NCBI GenBank assembly: GCA_903889915.1
Contig: CAISZK010000073.1
Coordinates: 1 to 50,135, forward strand
Direction of reading: 5' to 3'
From: an uncultured Bacteroidota bacterium
Lineage (GTDB): Bacteria; Bacteroidota; Bacteroidia; Bacteroidales; CG2-30-32-10
Length of the DNA: 50,135 bases
Part shown: piece by piece, positions 8,992 to 18,593 of the stretch
How the letters are laid out: each line of letters starts with the position of its first letter
Numbering within the stretch: the stretch's first letter is position 1
The notes under the pieces: model-generated
Told to the model about the DNA's origin: nothing
The model's database searches: none
Seen by the model: the letters and a program-made list of their open reading frames with translations, nothing else
Made by a program: the position numbers and the translations under genes

Positions 8992-11900
8992 TTACATGTT
9001 GCGGCGATACTGCCCTCCGACATTATACAAAGCATCGGTGATCTGTCCTATGGAGCAATATTTGGTTATTTCCATCAACTCGTTAAACATATTCATGTTC
9101 TTTACAGCAGCATGCTGAAGATTTTCAAGCAGCGTGGGTACACCGTCTGCATGGGTTTTGTGAAGCTGTTCCAACATTTCAATCTGGTATCTTTTTTCTT
9201 CTTCAGTAGCACGGATCACTTCGCCGGGAATAATCGTCGGCGAACCCTGAGATGATAAAAATGTGTTCACACCCATTATCGGGAGTTCTCCTGTATGTTT
9301 CAACGTTTCGTAATAAAGAGATTCTTCCTGAATCTTGCTGCGTTGGTAGCATGTTTCCATAGCTCCAAGAACCCCTCCCCTTTCGGTCAGTCTGTCGAAT
9401 TCTGCCATCACAGCTTCTTCAACGAGTTCTGTCAGCTCTTCAATAATAAATGATCCCTGGTTCGGATTTTGATTTTTTGCCAATCCAAGCTCATGATTGA
9501 TGATCATTTGAATTGCCATGGCCCTGCGCACACTTTCTTCGGTGGGAGTAGTGATGGCTTCATCGTAAGCATTCGTGTGAAGAGAATTGCAGTTGTCATA
9601 AATGGCATACAGCGCCTGCAACGTAGTACGTATATCATTAAAGCCAATTTCCTGGGCATGCAAAGAACGTCCGCTGGTTTGAATATGATATTTCAACTGC
9701 TGTGAACGAGAATTTCCTTTGTACATATTCTTCATGGCTTTTGCCCAGATACTGCGGGCAACGCGGCCAATCACCGAAAATTCGATGTCAATTCCATTAG
9801 AGAAAAAGAAGGACAAATTAGGAGCAAATTTATTAATATCCATTCCTCTTGAAAGGTAATATTCCACGTATGTAAAACCGTTGGAAAGCGTGAATGCAAG
9901 CTGTGATAAAGGATTTGCACCGGCCTCAGCAATATGATAACCTGAAATGGAAACAGAATAGAAGTTTCGGATATTGTTATTGATAAAATACTCCTGCACA
10001 TCTCCCATTAATTTTAAAGAAAAATCAGTGGAAAATATACATGTATTCTGCCCCTGATCTTCTTTCAGAATGTCAGCCTGTATAGTTCCCCGGACACAAC
10101 TGATGGTATTCGCTTTTATTTTTTCATAAACTTCTTTAGGCAGTACCTTGTCACCGGTTGTCCCAAGCAGCATTAATCCAAGACCATCGTTGCCTTCGGG
10201 AAGTTCTCCCTGATAGCTTGGGCGTATAGTTCCTTTTTCTTTGTAAAATGCTTCAATTTTATTCTTCACCTCATCAACCAGGCCATGCTGTTTGATATAG
10301 ATTTCGCATTGCTGATCAATGGCAGTATTCATAAAATATCCAACCATCATGGGGGCCGGGCCATTTATAGTCATGGAAACGGAAGTCATAGGATCGGCAA
10401 GATTGAAGCCCGAATATAACTTCTTTGCATCATCAAGGCAACATATCGAAACGCCCGAATTACCAATCTTTCCATAGATGTCGGCACGAAGACCGGGGTC
10501 GTTGCCATAAAGTGTAACCGAATCAAAAGCTGTTGAAAGTCGCTTGGCAGGAAGTCCTTTTGAAACGTAATGAAAACGCTTGTTGGTACGCTCAGGTCCT
10601 CCTTCTCCGGCAAACATACGGGTGGGATCTTCTCCTTCACGTTTGAAAGGAAACACACCGGCAACATAAGGAAATTCTCCGGGCACATTTTCTTTAAGAT
10701 TCCATTTCAGAATATCTCCCCATCCTTTGTATTTAGGTGTCGAAATCTTTGGAATCTGCAAATGTGAAAGAGTCTCTGTATGTGTCTTTATTTTTATTTC
10801 CTTCTCTCTTACTTTAAAAGAATAGTATTCCTGCTTGTAGCAATCAACTTTCTTTTCCCATGTTTCGAGTATTTTTCTGTTTGGTTCTTCAAGGTTATGA
10901 TTGATTTCCTGGTAAAGATTTTCAAGTGACGCAACCATTTCTTTACTGTCAGCTTTGTTTTCCAACTTGAGTTCATCAATTGTTTTTTTCAGGCTGTAAA
11001 GTTTTTGTGCAGTCTCCGATTGGTCGTCTGCCCACTTGTTGTATTTCCTTACGGTATCAGCAATTTCAGAAAGATAGCGCGTACGGTGAGGAGGAATGAT
11101 AAAAATTTTATCCGGGGTTTCTGAATCAAGAATTTTTTTTGTTTCCCAGTTAAGATTCATTTTCTCATCAATCTTTTCGATGATTTTTCTGTAAAGCAAA
11201 TTGACGCCGGGATTATTAAATTGTGAAGCTATAGTGCCAAATACAGGCATTTTTTCAGTGTCCGTATCAAACAACTGATGGTTGCGTTGGTATTGTTTTT
11301 TCACATCCCTCAAAGCATCCACACCACCACGTTTATCAAATTTGTTGATGGCAATAATATCAGCAAAATCAAGCATGTCAATTTTCTCAAGCTGGGTGGC
11401 AGCGCCATATTCAGGCGTCATCACATAAAGCGTAAGATTGCTGTGATCTATAATTTCGGTATCCGACTGTCCGATACCGGAAGTTTCGAGAATAATGAGG
11501 TCAAAGTTTGCCACCTTCAGGATATTCAGAGCATCCTGAATGTGCTTTGAAAGCGCCAGGTTTAATTGCCGTGTTGCCATGGAGCGCACATACACTCTGG
11601 GATTGCTGATGGCATTCATTCTTATTCTGTCGCCCAGCAATGCACCACTGCTCTTGCGTTTTGAAGGGTCCACACAAACAATAGCCATGGTTTTGTCAGG
11701 GAAATCCTTAAGAAATCTTCTTACGAATTCATCTTCAAGAGAAGATTTTCCTGAACCACCTGTGCCGGTAATACCAATTACCGGAATGGTCCTGCCCTTG
11801 GCAATTTCATTGATCTGAGCAATGGTTTCACCAACATCCTCAGTGAAATTTTCAACAGCAGAGATCAATTTAGCAATAGCTTTGTAATCCTTGTTTTCAA

Positions 11901-12372
11901 TTTCTGCAATGTCAACTTTTACATTTTTCCCACAGGGAAAATCAGATTTTTCAATCACATCATTGATCATCCCCTGTAACCCCATTGACCGGCCATCATC
12001 AGGAGAATAAATACGTGTGATACCATAAGCATGTAACTCATCAATTTCTTCAGGAAGGATTACACCACCTCCACCACCAAAAATCTTTATGTGCGTACTG
12101 TTGTTCTCTTTCAACAGGTCGTACATGTATTTAAAGAATTCAATATGCCCTCCCTGATAGGAAGTCACCGCAATGGATTGAACATCCTCCTGGATTGCAC
12201 AATCAACAATTTCCTGCACGGAGCGATTATGTCCCAGGTGTATTACTTCAGCGCCTGTTGACTGAATGATCCTCCGCATAACATTGATCGAAGCATCGTG
12301 TCCGTCAAACAATGAAGCTGCTGTCACTATCCGGATATGGTTCTTTGGCTTATAGGCTGGTTGTAGTTGCAT
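8992..12372 (-). CDS. icmF: Fused isobutyryl-CoA mutase IcmF (B12 domain, G-protein chaperone, mutase)
   Basis: This is a 1126-residue single-chain acyl-CoA mutase using adenosylcobalamin to interconvert isobutyryl-CoA and n-butyryl-CoA (some IcmF also act on isovaleryl-CoA). Domain order: a B12-binding domain (about 12-140) with the cobalt ligand His25 in LFDGHDAS; a MeaI-type GTPase (about 190-420) with Walker [13 protein letters not shown] around Lys209 and NKFD; then a linker and the TIM-barrel mutase (about 545-1126). Substrate-site residues are Phe576 (GVFPFKREG) and Gln775 (DQGQNTCIF). By alignment from memory these replace the Tyr and Arg of methylmalonyl-CoA mutase, so the isobutyryl/butyryl type is favoured. 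It is divergent from butyrate kinase, a sensible partner. The frame is intact. Confidence 0.95.
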   Translation of the reverse strand: MQLQPAYKPKNHIRIVTAASLFDGHDASINVMRRIIQSTGAEVIHLGHNRSVQEIVDCAIQEDVQSIAVTSYQGGHIEFFKYMYDLLKENNSTHIKIFGGGGGVILPEEIDELHAYGITRIYSPDDGRSMGLQGMINDVIEKSDFPCGKNVKVDIAEIENKDYKAIAKLISAVENFTEDVGETIAQINEIAKGRTIPVIGITGTGGSGKSSLEDEFVRRFLKDFPDKTMAIVCVDPSKRKSSGALLGDRIRMNAISNPRVYVRSMATRQLNLALSKHIQDALNILKVANFDLIILETSGIGQSDTEIIDHSNLTLYVMTPEYGAATQLEKIDMLDFADIIAINKFDKRGGVDALRDVKKQYQRNHQLFDTDTEKMPVFGTIASQFNNPGVNLLYRKIIEKIDEKMNLNWETKKILDSETPDKIFIIPPHRTRYLSEIADTVRKYNKWADDQSETAQKLYSLKKTIDELKLENKADSKEMVASLENLYQEINHNLEEPNRKILETWEKKVDCYKQEYYSFKVREKEIKIKTHTETLSHLQIPKISTPKYKGWGDILKWNLKENVPGEFPYVAGVFPFKREGEDPTRMFAGEGGPERTNKRFHYVSKGLPAKRLSTAFDSVTLYGNDPGLRADIYGKIGNSGVSICCLDDAKKLYSGFNLADPMTSVSMTINGPAPMMVGYFMNTAIDQQCEIYIKQHGLVDEVKNKIEAFYKEKGTIRPSYQGELPEGNDGLGLMLLGTTGDKVLPKEVYEKIKANTISCVRGTIQADILKEDQGQNTCIFSTDFSLKLMGDVQEYFINNNIRNFYSVSISGYHIAEAGANPLSQLAFTLSNGFTYVEYYLSRGMDINKFAPNLSFFFSNGIDIEFSVIGRVARSIWAKAMKNMYKGNSRSQQLKYHIQTSGRSLHAQEIGFNDIRTTLQALYAIYDNCNSLHTNAYDEAITTPTEESVRRAMAIQMIINHELGLAKNQNPNQGSFIIEELTELVEEAVMAEFDRLTERGGVLGAMETCYQRSKIQEESLYYETLKHTGELPIMGVNTFLSSQGSPTIIPGEVIRATEEEKRYQIEMLEQLHKTHADGVPTLLENLQHAAVKNMNMFNELMEITKYCSIGQITDALYNVGGQYRRNM

Positions 12373-12398
12373 AATAAAATTTATTAATCCAATTCGTG

Positions 12399-12406
12399 CA
12401 AAATTA
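12399..12406 (-). promoter_or_regulatory. -7 box (TAATTTTG, minus strand) for icmF
   Basis: CAAAATTA on the plus strand is a TAnnTTTG box read leftward, 26 bp before the icmF start codon. There is no clear -33 element. Confidence 0.45.
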
Positions 12407-12479
12407 CAATTATTACCATACTTTTGTTTACCTATTTCAGCAATTTTTATTTTACCCTGAATACTTTCAGGTTTTTTTA

Positions 12480-12487
12480 TAATTTTG
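12480..12487 (+). promoter_or_regulatory. Possible -7 box TAATTTTG for butyrate kinase
   Basis: TAATTTTG fits the consensus and would give a leader of about 80 bases before the ATG at 12576. A second candidate, TACTTTTG, lies at 12419-12426. Neither has a good -33 partner. Confidence 0.35.
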
Positions 12488-12575
12488 ACAACTATAAGTT
12501 TTTTTATAAAGATGACTTTGAAAAAGAAATCAGTGATTTGTTTTCAATCGTGCCACCTTTAATTATTAGAGAGAT

Positions 12576-13655
12576 ATGACAGATAATTTTTTAATACTCG
12601 CCATAAACCCTGGGTCTACTTCCACAAAAATTGCAGTCTTCCAGAACAACAAGCCTGTCTTTACAAAAAATATTACACATAATTCAGAGGACCTGAAAAA
12701 ATTTAAAAAGGTCGTTGATCAATATCAGTTCAGGAATGATATCATTCTTGAAGAATTAAAAAAAACTGAAATTGATCTCGATCAAATTGCTGCAGTTGTT
12801 GGGCGTGGTGGTGTTGTAAAACCAATTCCATCCGGCGTTTATGCAGTAAATGATAAACTCAAACAAGATCTTTTGGGATGTGCTTATGGTGAACATGCAA
12901 GTAATCTGGGTGGTTTGATTGCTGATGACCTGGCAAGTTCATTTCCTGATGCCAGAGCCTTTATTGTTGACCCTGTCGTGGTAGATGAATTCGAAGATCT
13001 GGCAAGGATTTCAGGACATCCGCTTTTCAAAAGAGTTTCAATTTTTCATGCATTAAATCAAAAGGCAGTTGCACGCGCTCATGCAAAATCTATTCTTCAA
13101 AAATATGAAGACATCAATCTGATAGTGGTTCATCTTGGAGGAGGCATTACAGTTGGAGCACACAAAAAGGGAAAAGTCATTGATGTAAACCAGGGGTTGG
13201 ATGGTGATGGGCCATTTTCTCCTGAACGCAGCGGCACACTACCTATGGGCCCTTTTGCCAGATTATGTTTCAGCGGAAAATATACTCTTGATCAGGTAAT
13301 GAAAATCATTAAAGGTGAAGGCGGAATGGTAGCCTATCTTGGAACAAACAACGCCTGCGATGTGGAACAAAGAATGATGAATGGCGATGCCGATGCTAAA
13401 TTAATTTATGAGGCTATGGCTTATCAGGTCTCCAAAGAAATTGGCGCCATGAGTGCAGTATTAAAATTTGAAGTTGATGCCATTCTTATTACAGGAGGCA
13501 TCGCTCATAGTAATTGGTTTGTTAACCAGATTATCGAAAGGGTACAAAAGATTGCTCCTGTACACATCTATCCCGGAGAAGATGAAATGCATGCTCTGGC
13601 AATGGGAGGTCTGATGGTGCTGAATGGAGAAACAATGGCGCTGGAGTACACCTAA
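12576..13655 (+). CDS. buk: Butyrate kinase (acetokinase family)
   Basis: This 359-residue ASKHA-fold kinase catalyses butyryl phosphate + ADP to butyrate + ATP, or the reverse. Related enzymes accept isobutyrate and other branched acids. Family marks are INPGSTSTKIAVF at the N-terminus (phosphate 1 loop), NQKAVARAHAKS, the glycine-rich HLGGGITVGAH, GDGPFSPERSGTLP and ILITGGIAHS. The usual partner, phosphotransbutyrylase (ptb), is not adjacent. The divergent neighbour is icmF, whose product butyryl-CoA or isobutyryl-CoA would supply the acyl group. The two genes may therefore work in valine/isobutyrate or butyrate metabolism. Length and frame are normal. Confidence 0.95.
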   Translation: MTDNFLILAINPGSTSTKIAVFQNNKPVFTKNITHNSEDLKKFKKVVDQYQFRNDIILEELKKTEIDLDQIAAVVGRGGVVKPIPSGVYAVNDKLKQDLLGCAYGEHASNLGGLIADDLASSFPDARAFIVDPVVVDEFEDLARISGHPLFKRVSIFHALNQKAVARAHAKSILQKYEDINLIVVHLGGGITVGAHKKGKVIDVNQGLDGDGPFSPERSGTLPMGPFARLCFSGKYTLDQVMKIIKGEGGMVAYLGTNNACDVEQRMMNGDADAKLIYEAMAYQVSKEIGAMSAVLKFEVDAILITGGIAHSNWFVNQIIERVQKIAPVHIYPGEDEMHALAMGGLMVLNGETMALEYT

Positions 13656-13681
13656 CTGCAATTCTTATAATAAATTCCTCT

Positions 13682-13697
13682 AAGGATGAAAATCCTT
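13682..13697 (+). terminator. Small hairpin AAGGAT-GAAA-ATCCTT after buk
   Basis: A 6-bp stem closed by a GAAA loop lies 27 bp after the buk stop. It lacks a strong T run, so on its own it is a weak terminator. Confidence 0.3.
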
Positions 13698-13730
13698 CTT
13701 CCCTTCCTACACTTTTAATCTGTAACAAAA

Positions 13731-13760
13731 AAAAAGAGAGAACTCACATCCTCTCTTTTT
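13731..13760. terminator. Bidirectional terminator between buk and tsf
   Basis: AAAAAGAGAG and CTCTCTTTTT form a perfect 10-bp stem around a 10-base loop. A and T runs on the two sides serve both directions. It lies between the convergent buk and tsf genes and fits a shared intrinsic terminator. Confidence 0.75.
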
Positions 13761-13781
13761 AAGTACTAATTATTAACTATG

Positions 13782-14618
13782 TTATCCGCCGATCATAAGA
13801 CGCCTGAAAGCTGTTACCTTTAAATCTTTGTCAGCTTCGGCTATATATTGTCTCACGGTCTTCTTTGTATCTCTTACAAACTCCTGGTTAAGGAGTGTTC
13901 TGTCTTTGTAAAATTTATTTAATTTACCCAAAGCAATTTTTTCAAGCATATCTTCAGGTTTTCCTTCCTGACGCGCCTGTTCTTTGCCAATTTCGATTTC
14001 TTTTTCAATCATTTTCTGATCTACATCATCCTTATCAATAGCTACTGGATCCATAGCTGCAATTTGCATTGCAATTTCTTTCCCTAATTGATCAATATTT
14101 GCAACATCATTTTTATTGAAACCAATGATTGTTCCAAGCCTGTTGCCAGGGTGATTGTATGCAAATGTAATGGCAGCTTCTATTAATTCATAAGAAGCAA
14201 TTTCCATTTTTTCACCGGTTTTTCCGATAAGATCCAAAAGGTTTTCTGCAACTTTTCTGCCGTTTAAATCAGCATTCACAAGATCTTCAAGTGTTGCAGG
14301 AGTATTGGTGATAGCAAAATCAGCAACATCATTTGCAAATTTTACAAAATCTGCACTCTTTGCAACAAAGTCAGTTTCGCAACTGATCATCACTGCAATT
14401 GCTTTTTTATTGTCAGCTGAAGTTTTTGCAAACACCATGCCTTCATTAGCTGATCTGTCACTGCGTTTACTTGCTACTTTTTGTCCTTTTTTTCTCAGAT
14501 AATCTATTGCCTTATCAAAATCACCGTCAGATTCAACAAGCGCTTTCTTGCAGTCCATCATACCGGCACCGCTCATTTGTCTTAGCTTGTTAACATCTGT
14601 TGCTGTAATATTTGCCAT
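13782..14618 (-). CDS. tsf: Translation elongation factor Ts
   Basis: This 278-residue EF-Ts is the nucleotide exchange factor that releases GDP from EF-Tu. The N-terminal UBA-like domain reads VNKLRQMSGAGMMDCKKAL, followed by the dimer core with the signature SCETDFVAKSADFVKFA. Length and start are normal. It is the last gene of the leftward rplM-rpsI-rpsB-tsf run, with 24 bp to rpsB, and is closed by the bidirectional terminator at 13731-13760. Confidence 0.97.
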   Translation of the reverse strand: MANITATDVNKLRQMSGAGMMDCKKALVESDGDFDKAIDYLRKKGQKVASKRSDRSANEGMVFAKTSADNKKAIAVMISCETDFVAKSADFVKFANDVADFAITNTPATLEDLVNADLNGRKVAENLLDLIGKTGEKMEIASYELIEAAITFAYNHPGNRLGTIIGFNKNDVANIDQLGKEIAMQIAAMDPVAIDKDDVDQKMIEKEIEIGKEQARQEGKPEDMLEKIALGKLNKFYKDRTLLNQEFVRDTKKTVRQYIAEADKDLKVTAFRRLMIGG

Positions 14619-14642
14619 TTTAAATTTTTATTAAAATTGTTG

Positions 14643-15578
14643 TTATAATTTTTTTGTTCCCGGAGCCTTTTTAATTAAAGTTTTTGGCGATTTAATTGTT
14701 GCTCTTTTAGCTTTTTCACCGGTTACTTCGTCTTCTTTAAGTTTAATGCCGGCTTTAATTGCAATCTTTTTTGCTTTAATATCTTCGTCGTCTTTATCTT
14801 CCTCGTCTATTTCAGCCAAAGCGCTTGACTTTACTCTTTCAACTTCAATAGCTTCTTCTTTTTCATCCTCAGCCTGCTTATCCTTATCATATTTCCTTTC
14901 ATCCAGACCTTCTTCTATAGAAGTGATCATAGCTTTTACAATCAATGCTATTGATTTTGCTGCATCGTCATTTGCAGGGATCGGAAAGTCAACTTCATTT
15001 GGGTTGGAATTAGTATCAACGATAGCAAATGTAGGAATGCTAAGTTTTTTGGCTTCAGCCACAGCAATATGTTCCTTATTAATATCAACAATAAAAAGCG
15101 CTGAAGGAAGTCTTGAAAGATCGGTTATGCTTCCAAGGTTCTTTTCAAGTTTAGCCCGTTCGCGGCTAACCTGCAGTCTTTCTTTTTTTGACATGTTGTC
15201 TGAGGTTCCATCAGTAAACATTTTATCAATGCTTGCCATTTTGCGAACTGCTTTTCGGATAGTTGCGAAGTTTGTAAGCATTCCTCCCGGCCATCTTTCA
15301 GTAACATAAGGCATGTTCACAGCTTTTACCTGCTCTGCTACGATGTCTTTTGCCTGTTTCTTGGTGGCAACAAAAAGAATTTTCTTTCCTGATTTGGCTA
15401 TTTGTTTAATAGCAACAGCAGCTTCATCAATTTTAGCTAAAGTTTTATTCAGGTCAATAATGTGAATCCCGTTCTTCTCCATAAAAATATAAGGAGCCAT
15501 ATTTGGATTCCATTTTCTTTTCAGGTGACCGAAGTGTACACCTGCGTCTAAAAGGTCGTTATAATTTACTCTTGCCAT
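14643..15578 (-). CDS. rpsB: 30S ribosomal protein S2 with a charged C-terminal extension
   Basis: This is S2 of the small subunit: LLDAGVHFGHLKRKWNPNMAPYIF at the N-terminus, RWPGGMLTNF in the middle and IPANDDAAKSI near the core end. The family core ends around residue 225-230. About 80 more residues follow, rich in Lys, Glu and Asp (for example DEEDKDDEDIKAKK), making 311 residues against roughly 230-280 in most bacteria. The tail is low-complexity and probably disordered. The gene sits between rpsI and tsf in the same operon. Confidence 0.97.
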   Translation of the reverse strand: MARVNYNDLLDAGVHFGHLKRKWNPNMAPYIFMEKNGIHIIDLNKTLAKIDEAAVAIKQIAKSGKKILFVATKKQAKDIVAEQVKAVNMPYVTERWPGGMLTNFATIRKAVRKMASIDKMFTDGTSDNMSKKERLQVSRERAKLEKNLGSITDLSRLPSALFIVDINKEHIAVAEAKKLSIPTFAIVDTNSNPNEVDFPIPANDDAAKSIALIVKAMITSIEEGLDERKYDKDKQAEDEKEEAIEVERVKSSALAEIDEEDKDDEDIKAKKIAIKAGIKLKEDEVTGEKAKRATIKSPKTLIKKAPGTKKL

Positions 15579-15603
15579 TTTATCTATTTTTCCTCTGTGG
15601 ATA

Positions 15604-15990
15604 TTAACGTTTACTGTATTGGAATCTTTTGCGGGCTTTCTTCTGACCTGGTTTTTTACGTTCTACCATACGTGGATCGCGTCTCATTAAGCCTTTAGCT
15701 TTCAAAGGAGGTCTGTTTTCCGGGTTTATTTTGCATAAAGCTCTTGCGATTGCAAGTTTCAGGGCTTCTGCCTGTCCGCTAACACCACCACCATCAATGC
15801 TTGCAACAATGTCGTATTTGCTGAGAGATTCAGCTATTTCGAGGGGTTGGTTTATAACATACTGCATTGTTGGTACAGGAAAATATACTTTATAATCCCT
15901 CCTGTTAACTGTTATTGAACCATTGCCATCTTTAACAATTACGCGGGCTATGGCATTTTTTCTTCTTCCTAATGCATGAATAACTTCCAT
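15604..15990 (-). CDS. rpsI: 30S ribosomal protein S9
   Basis: This is a 128-residue S9, the usual size. The N-terminal ALGRRKNAIARV, SIDGGGVSGQAEA and the basic C-terminal tail ending KARKRFQYSKR, which reaches the P-site tRNA, are all present. It starts 5 bp after the rplM stop, the standard pairing. Confidence 0.98.
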   Translation of the reverse strand: MEVIHALGRRKNAIARVIVKDGNGSITVNRRDYKVYFPVPTMQYVINQPLEIAESLSKYDIVASIDGGGVSGQAEALKLAIARALCKINPENRPPLKAKGLMRRDPRMVERKKPGQKKARKRFQYSKR

Positions 15991-15995
15991 ACGAT

Positions 15996-16451
15996 TTATT
16001 TGATTGAGTTAAGTTTAATTTCTTTCGGTTGCTGTGCTGTATGTGGATGTTCAGCACCTGTGTAAACATGAAGATTCGCAAATAAAACTGCACCAAGGCG
16101 GTTTTTAGGTAGCATTCCTTTAACAGCTTTTTCAATGATGGCCGTTGGATTTTTCTTCAGCAGTTCCTTAGGAGAAGTGAAACGCTGTCCACCAGGAAAT
16201 CCGGTATGGCGAACGTATTCTTTCTCGTCCATTTTCTTCCCTGTCAAACGAATTTTTTCTGCATTGATCACGATTACATTATCACCGCAATCAACATGGG
16301 GTGTGAAGTTTGTTTTATTCTTACCCCTGATCATTTTGGCAACTTTAGAAGAAAGCCTACCCAGTATTTCGTTTTCAGCATCCACCAGTATCCATTCTTT
16401 GTGAACAGTCTCCTTGTTGGCTGAAATTGTTTTATAAGTTAACGTATCCAT
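15996..16451 (-). CDS. rplM: 50S ribosomal protein L13
   Basis: This 151-residue L13 is an early assembly protein of the large subunit. ILVDAENEILGRLSSKVAKMIRGKNK, HVDCGDNVIVINAEKI and GMLPKNRLG are family landmarks. It is the first gene of the leftward ribosomal operon and has two consensus promoters upstream (16505-16535 and 16619-16649). Confidence 0.98.
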   Translation of the reverse strand: MDTLTYKTISANKETVHKEWILVDAENEILGRLSSKVAKMIRGKNKTNFTPHVDCGDNVIVINAEKIRLTGKKMDEKEYVRHTGFPGGQRFTSPKELLKKNPTAIIEKAVKGMLPKNRLGAVLFANLHVYTGAEHPHTAQQPKEIKLNSIK

Positions 16452-16504
16452 TGGTATTGTTTAATTTTATCAATATCTTATATCCCTTTTTAAAAATGGG
16501 GATG

Positions 16505-16535
16505 CAAAAGTACAACTATTTTTTTATTTAGCAAA
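16505..16535 (-). promoter_or_regulatory. rplM promoter P1: TTTG-N19-TACTTTTG (minus strand)
   Basis: On the plus strand CAAAAGTA (16505-16512) and CAAA (16532-16535) are separated by 19 bp. Read leftward this is a full Bacteroidota promoter with both -33 and -7 elements, 53 bp before the rplM ATG. Confidence 0.75.
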
Positions 16536-16618
16536 TAAAGAACAATAAATCATTCTTTTTTGTTCAGATGCCTGTGAAAAGATAATGAGCTTGAGACCTT
16601 TTATTAAAAATGGAGTTG

Positions 16619-16649
16619 CAAAATTACACTTATTTTTATAAACCGCAAA
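16619..16649 (-). promoter_or_regulatory. rplM promoter P2: TTTG-N19-TAATTTTG (minus strand)
   Basis: CAAAATTA (16619-16626) and CAAA (16646-16649) again have exactly 19 bp between them. The surrounding sequence (TTAAAAATGGxGxTGCAAAA and GCAAATAAA) is similar to that at P1, so P2 looks like a duplicated promoter 114 bp upstream. Confidence 0.7.
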
Positions 16650-16823
16650 TAAATGGATTAAAGAATGCTAAAACAAAAAAAGGCCGCATTCTTTGTTTGC
16701 AAGGTCAGTCATCATCCACTTTGGCACTCTTTGACTTTTTGCAATTGTAGGTTTGGCTGACAAAAAAACATCTTTTTGCAAATGTCTTTTAAAAAAATAT
16801 TCATTACCAATCAACTAAATACC

Positions 16824-16831
16824 TACTTTTG
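16824..16831 (+). promoter_or_regulatory. -7 box TACTTTTG for the PLP enzyme
   Basis: TACTTTTG lies 37 bp before the ATG at 16869. It makes the in-frame upstream ATG at 16776 unlikely, because that would lie ahead of the transcription start. Confidence 0.5.
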
Positions 16832-16868
16832 CCACCTGAATTTTTTTGAATTTAATCAGACACCTATT

Positions 16869-18347
16869 ATGATACAAATTGTAAATAAAATTGTTCAACC
16901 GGATGTTAGGAAAAAAGCAATTGAACGCTTTCGGGAAAAGAAAATCATTCTCCCTTCCTTCGCACAGATGAAAGATCCGCAGCTTATTCCTGATAAAGTG
17001 AAAAGCAAATTAAAAAATATCGGGCTTTGGGAACTTGATCCTTTAAACCTTTTTCGTATTAACTGGCATAACGAACCAAAAGAAAAAGGCGGATTATTCG
17101 GTGATGTGAATTATCTTGAATTGCCAAAAGAAATTACAGGAGTTGATGCGCGTATAGTGCTGATCGTTGGCAAATGGTTTCCAACAGGAGCACACAAAGT
17201 AGGTGCAGCTTATGGCTGTTTGGCTCCCCGTATTATTTCAGGAGAATTTGATCCAACTTATCATAAAGCAGTTTGGCCATCAACAGGAAATTATTGTCGT
17301 GGCGGAGCTTTTGATTCATACCTTATGGGATGTACTGCAGTTGCAATTCTTCCGGAAGAAATGAGCAAAGAACGTTTTGAATGGCTGAAAGAAATAGGTG
17401 CCGAGGTGATTGCCACAAAAGGATGTGAATCGAATGTGAAAGAGATCTATGATGCCTGCTGGGATATTCGCAAAAACAGAAAAGATTGTATCATCTTTAA
17501 TCAGTTTGATGAATTCGGAAATCCATGCTGGCACTACAATGTGACCGGAAGTGCACTTGATGAAGTTTTTAATAAAATAAAAAGCAAAGGAAGTAAATTG
17601 GCAGGTTATGTTTCTGCTACCGGTTCTGCGGGTACAATTGCAGGAGGTGATTATTTAAGGACATTACACCCTCATATTAAAGTGGTCGCTTCAGAAGCTT
17701 TGCAATGCCCCACCTTATTGATGAACGGTTTTGGTGGCCACCGGATTGAAGGTATAGGTGACAAACATGTTCCCTGGGTTCACAATGTTAAGAATACTGA
17801 TGTGGTTGTAGCTGTTGATGACGAAGATTGCATGAGAATATTCCGATTGTTCAATGAAAAAGAAGGAAAAGAATATCTAAAATCCACTGGTATTGAATCT
17901 GATTTGATAAATTCTCTTGAATTGCTTGGAATCTCCGGCATCTCAAATATGCTTTCAGCTATTAAGACAGCGAAACTTTTTGAAATGACCTCAGAAGATA
18001 TAATAATGACCATTGCTACAGATTCGGCAGTCATGTATCAATCACGACTTGAAGAACTGAATTCTGAAAGAGGAGCATACTCACAGGTGCAATCTATTAA
18101 GGATTATGAAAAATGTTTGATGGGAGCCGCATGTGATCACATAAAAGAATTGACCTATAATGACCGCAAGATGATTCACAATTTAAAGTACTTTACATGG
18201 GTGGAACAACAAGCTAAAGAAATTGAAGACCTCAACCAATTGTGGTATGACAGGGAAATATGGGAACAAATTTTTAAACAAAATGAAGTGCTGGATGAAA
18301 TGATCAGTCAGTTTAACGAAGAAACTGGAGTACTGAAAAATTTATAA
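16869..18347 (+). CDS. PLP-dependent enzyme of the TrpB/cysteine-synthase fold (type II)
   Basis: This protein has about 492 residues from the preferred ATG at 16869 (MIQIVNKIVQPDVRKKAIE). The longer form from 16776 is disfavoured by the -7 box at 16824. The likely Schiff-base lysine is Lys110 in FPTGAHKVGAAYG. The phosphate/cofactor loops are WPSTGNYCRGGAFD and the glycine-rich SATGSAGTIAGG, which recalls cysteine synthase and cystathionine beta-synthase. The long N- and C-terminal extensions are not typical of CysK. It may be a beta-eliminase, beta-lyase or beta-replacing enzyme, and the substrate is unknown. It is transcribed alone. A second type II PLP enzyme follows at 18813, with a tiny lipoprotein gene between. 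Confidence 0.85.
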   Translation: MIQIVNKIVQPDVRKKAIERFREKKIILPSFAQMKDPQLIPDKVKSKLKNIGLWELDPLNLFRINWHNEPKEKGGLFGDVNYLELPKEITGVDARIVLIVGKWFPTGAHKVGAAYGCLAPRIISGEFDPTYHKAVWPSTGNYCRGGAFDSYLMGCTAVAILPEEMSKERFEWLKEIGAEVIATKGCESNVKEIYDACWDIRKNRKDCIIFNQFDEFGNPCWHYNVTGSALDEVFNKIKSKGSKLAGYVSATGSAGTIAGGDYLRTLHPHIKVVASEALQCPTLLMNGFGGHRIEGIGDKHVPWVHNVKNTDVVVAVDDEDCMRIFRLFNEKEGKEYLKSTGIESDLINSLELLGISGISNMLSAIKTAKLFEMTSEDIIMTIATDSAVMYQSRLEELNSERGAYSQVQSIKDYEKCLMGAACDHIKELTYNDRKMIHNLKYFTWVEQQAKEIEDLNQLWYDREIWEQIFKQNEVLDEMISQFNEETGVLKNL

Positions 18348-18447
18348 AACAAACTTTAGCCTGATAGTGAAGCATAAAACAGGATCATTGATAAAATCAA
18401 AATAATATTGGAACAATTTTTGACATTAAAATAACAAAACAAAAACC

Positions 18448-18585
18448 ATGAAAAAAATAGGTAAAATTCTCGCACTTTTTTTATTATTGGCTACATTGGC
18501 AGCCAATCTTTCAAGCTGCGCTCACAAATCATGCCCGGGTATGAAGGGTCATAACAGCGATGTTAAAAGAGGACTTGCTCACTAA
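18448..18585 (+). CDS. 45-residue lipoprotein
   Basis: A short gene: ATG at 18448, TAA at 18583-18585. It encodes a lysine-rich start (MKKIGK), a hydrophobic stretch of about 15 residues and a lipobox LSSC, so the mature lipoprotein would be only about 22 residues beginning CAHKSCPGMKGHNSDVKRG. It has a second Cys six residues after the lipidated one. Tiny lipoproteins with a CPG/CP motif and a basic end are, in my experience, frequent in Bacteroidota, but no function is known to me. The clear signal, stop and trailing hairpin make it a likely real gene. Confidence 0.7.
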   Translation: MKKIGKILALFLLLATLAANLSSCAHKSCPGMKGHNSDVKRGLAH

Positions 18586-18593
18586 ATTTGAGC

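Noticed and set aside
13682-13760. Attenuator or riboswitch for tsf
   Set aside because: The hairpins lie after the tsf and buk stops and not ahead of a start. They fit terminators.
16776-16868. Longer N-terminus for the PLP enzyme at 16869
   Set aside because: A TAnnTTTG box at 16824-16831 lies inside this stretch, and its residues do not look like the family N-terminus.
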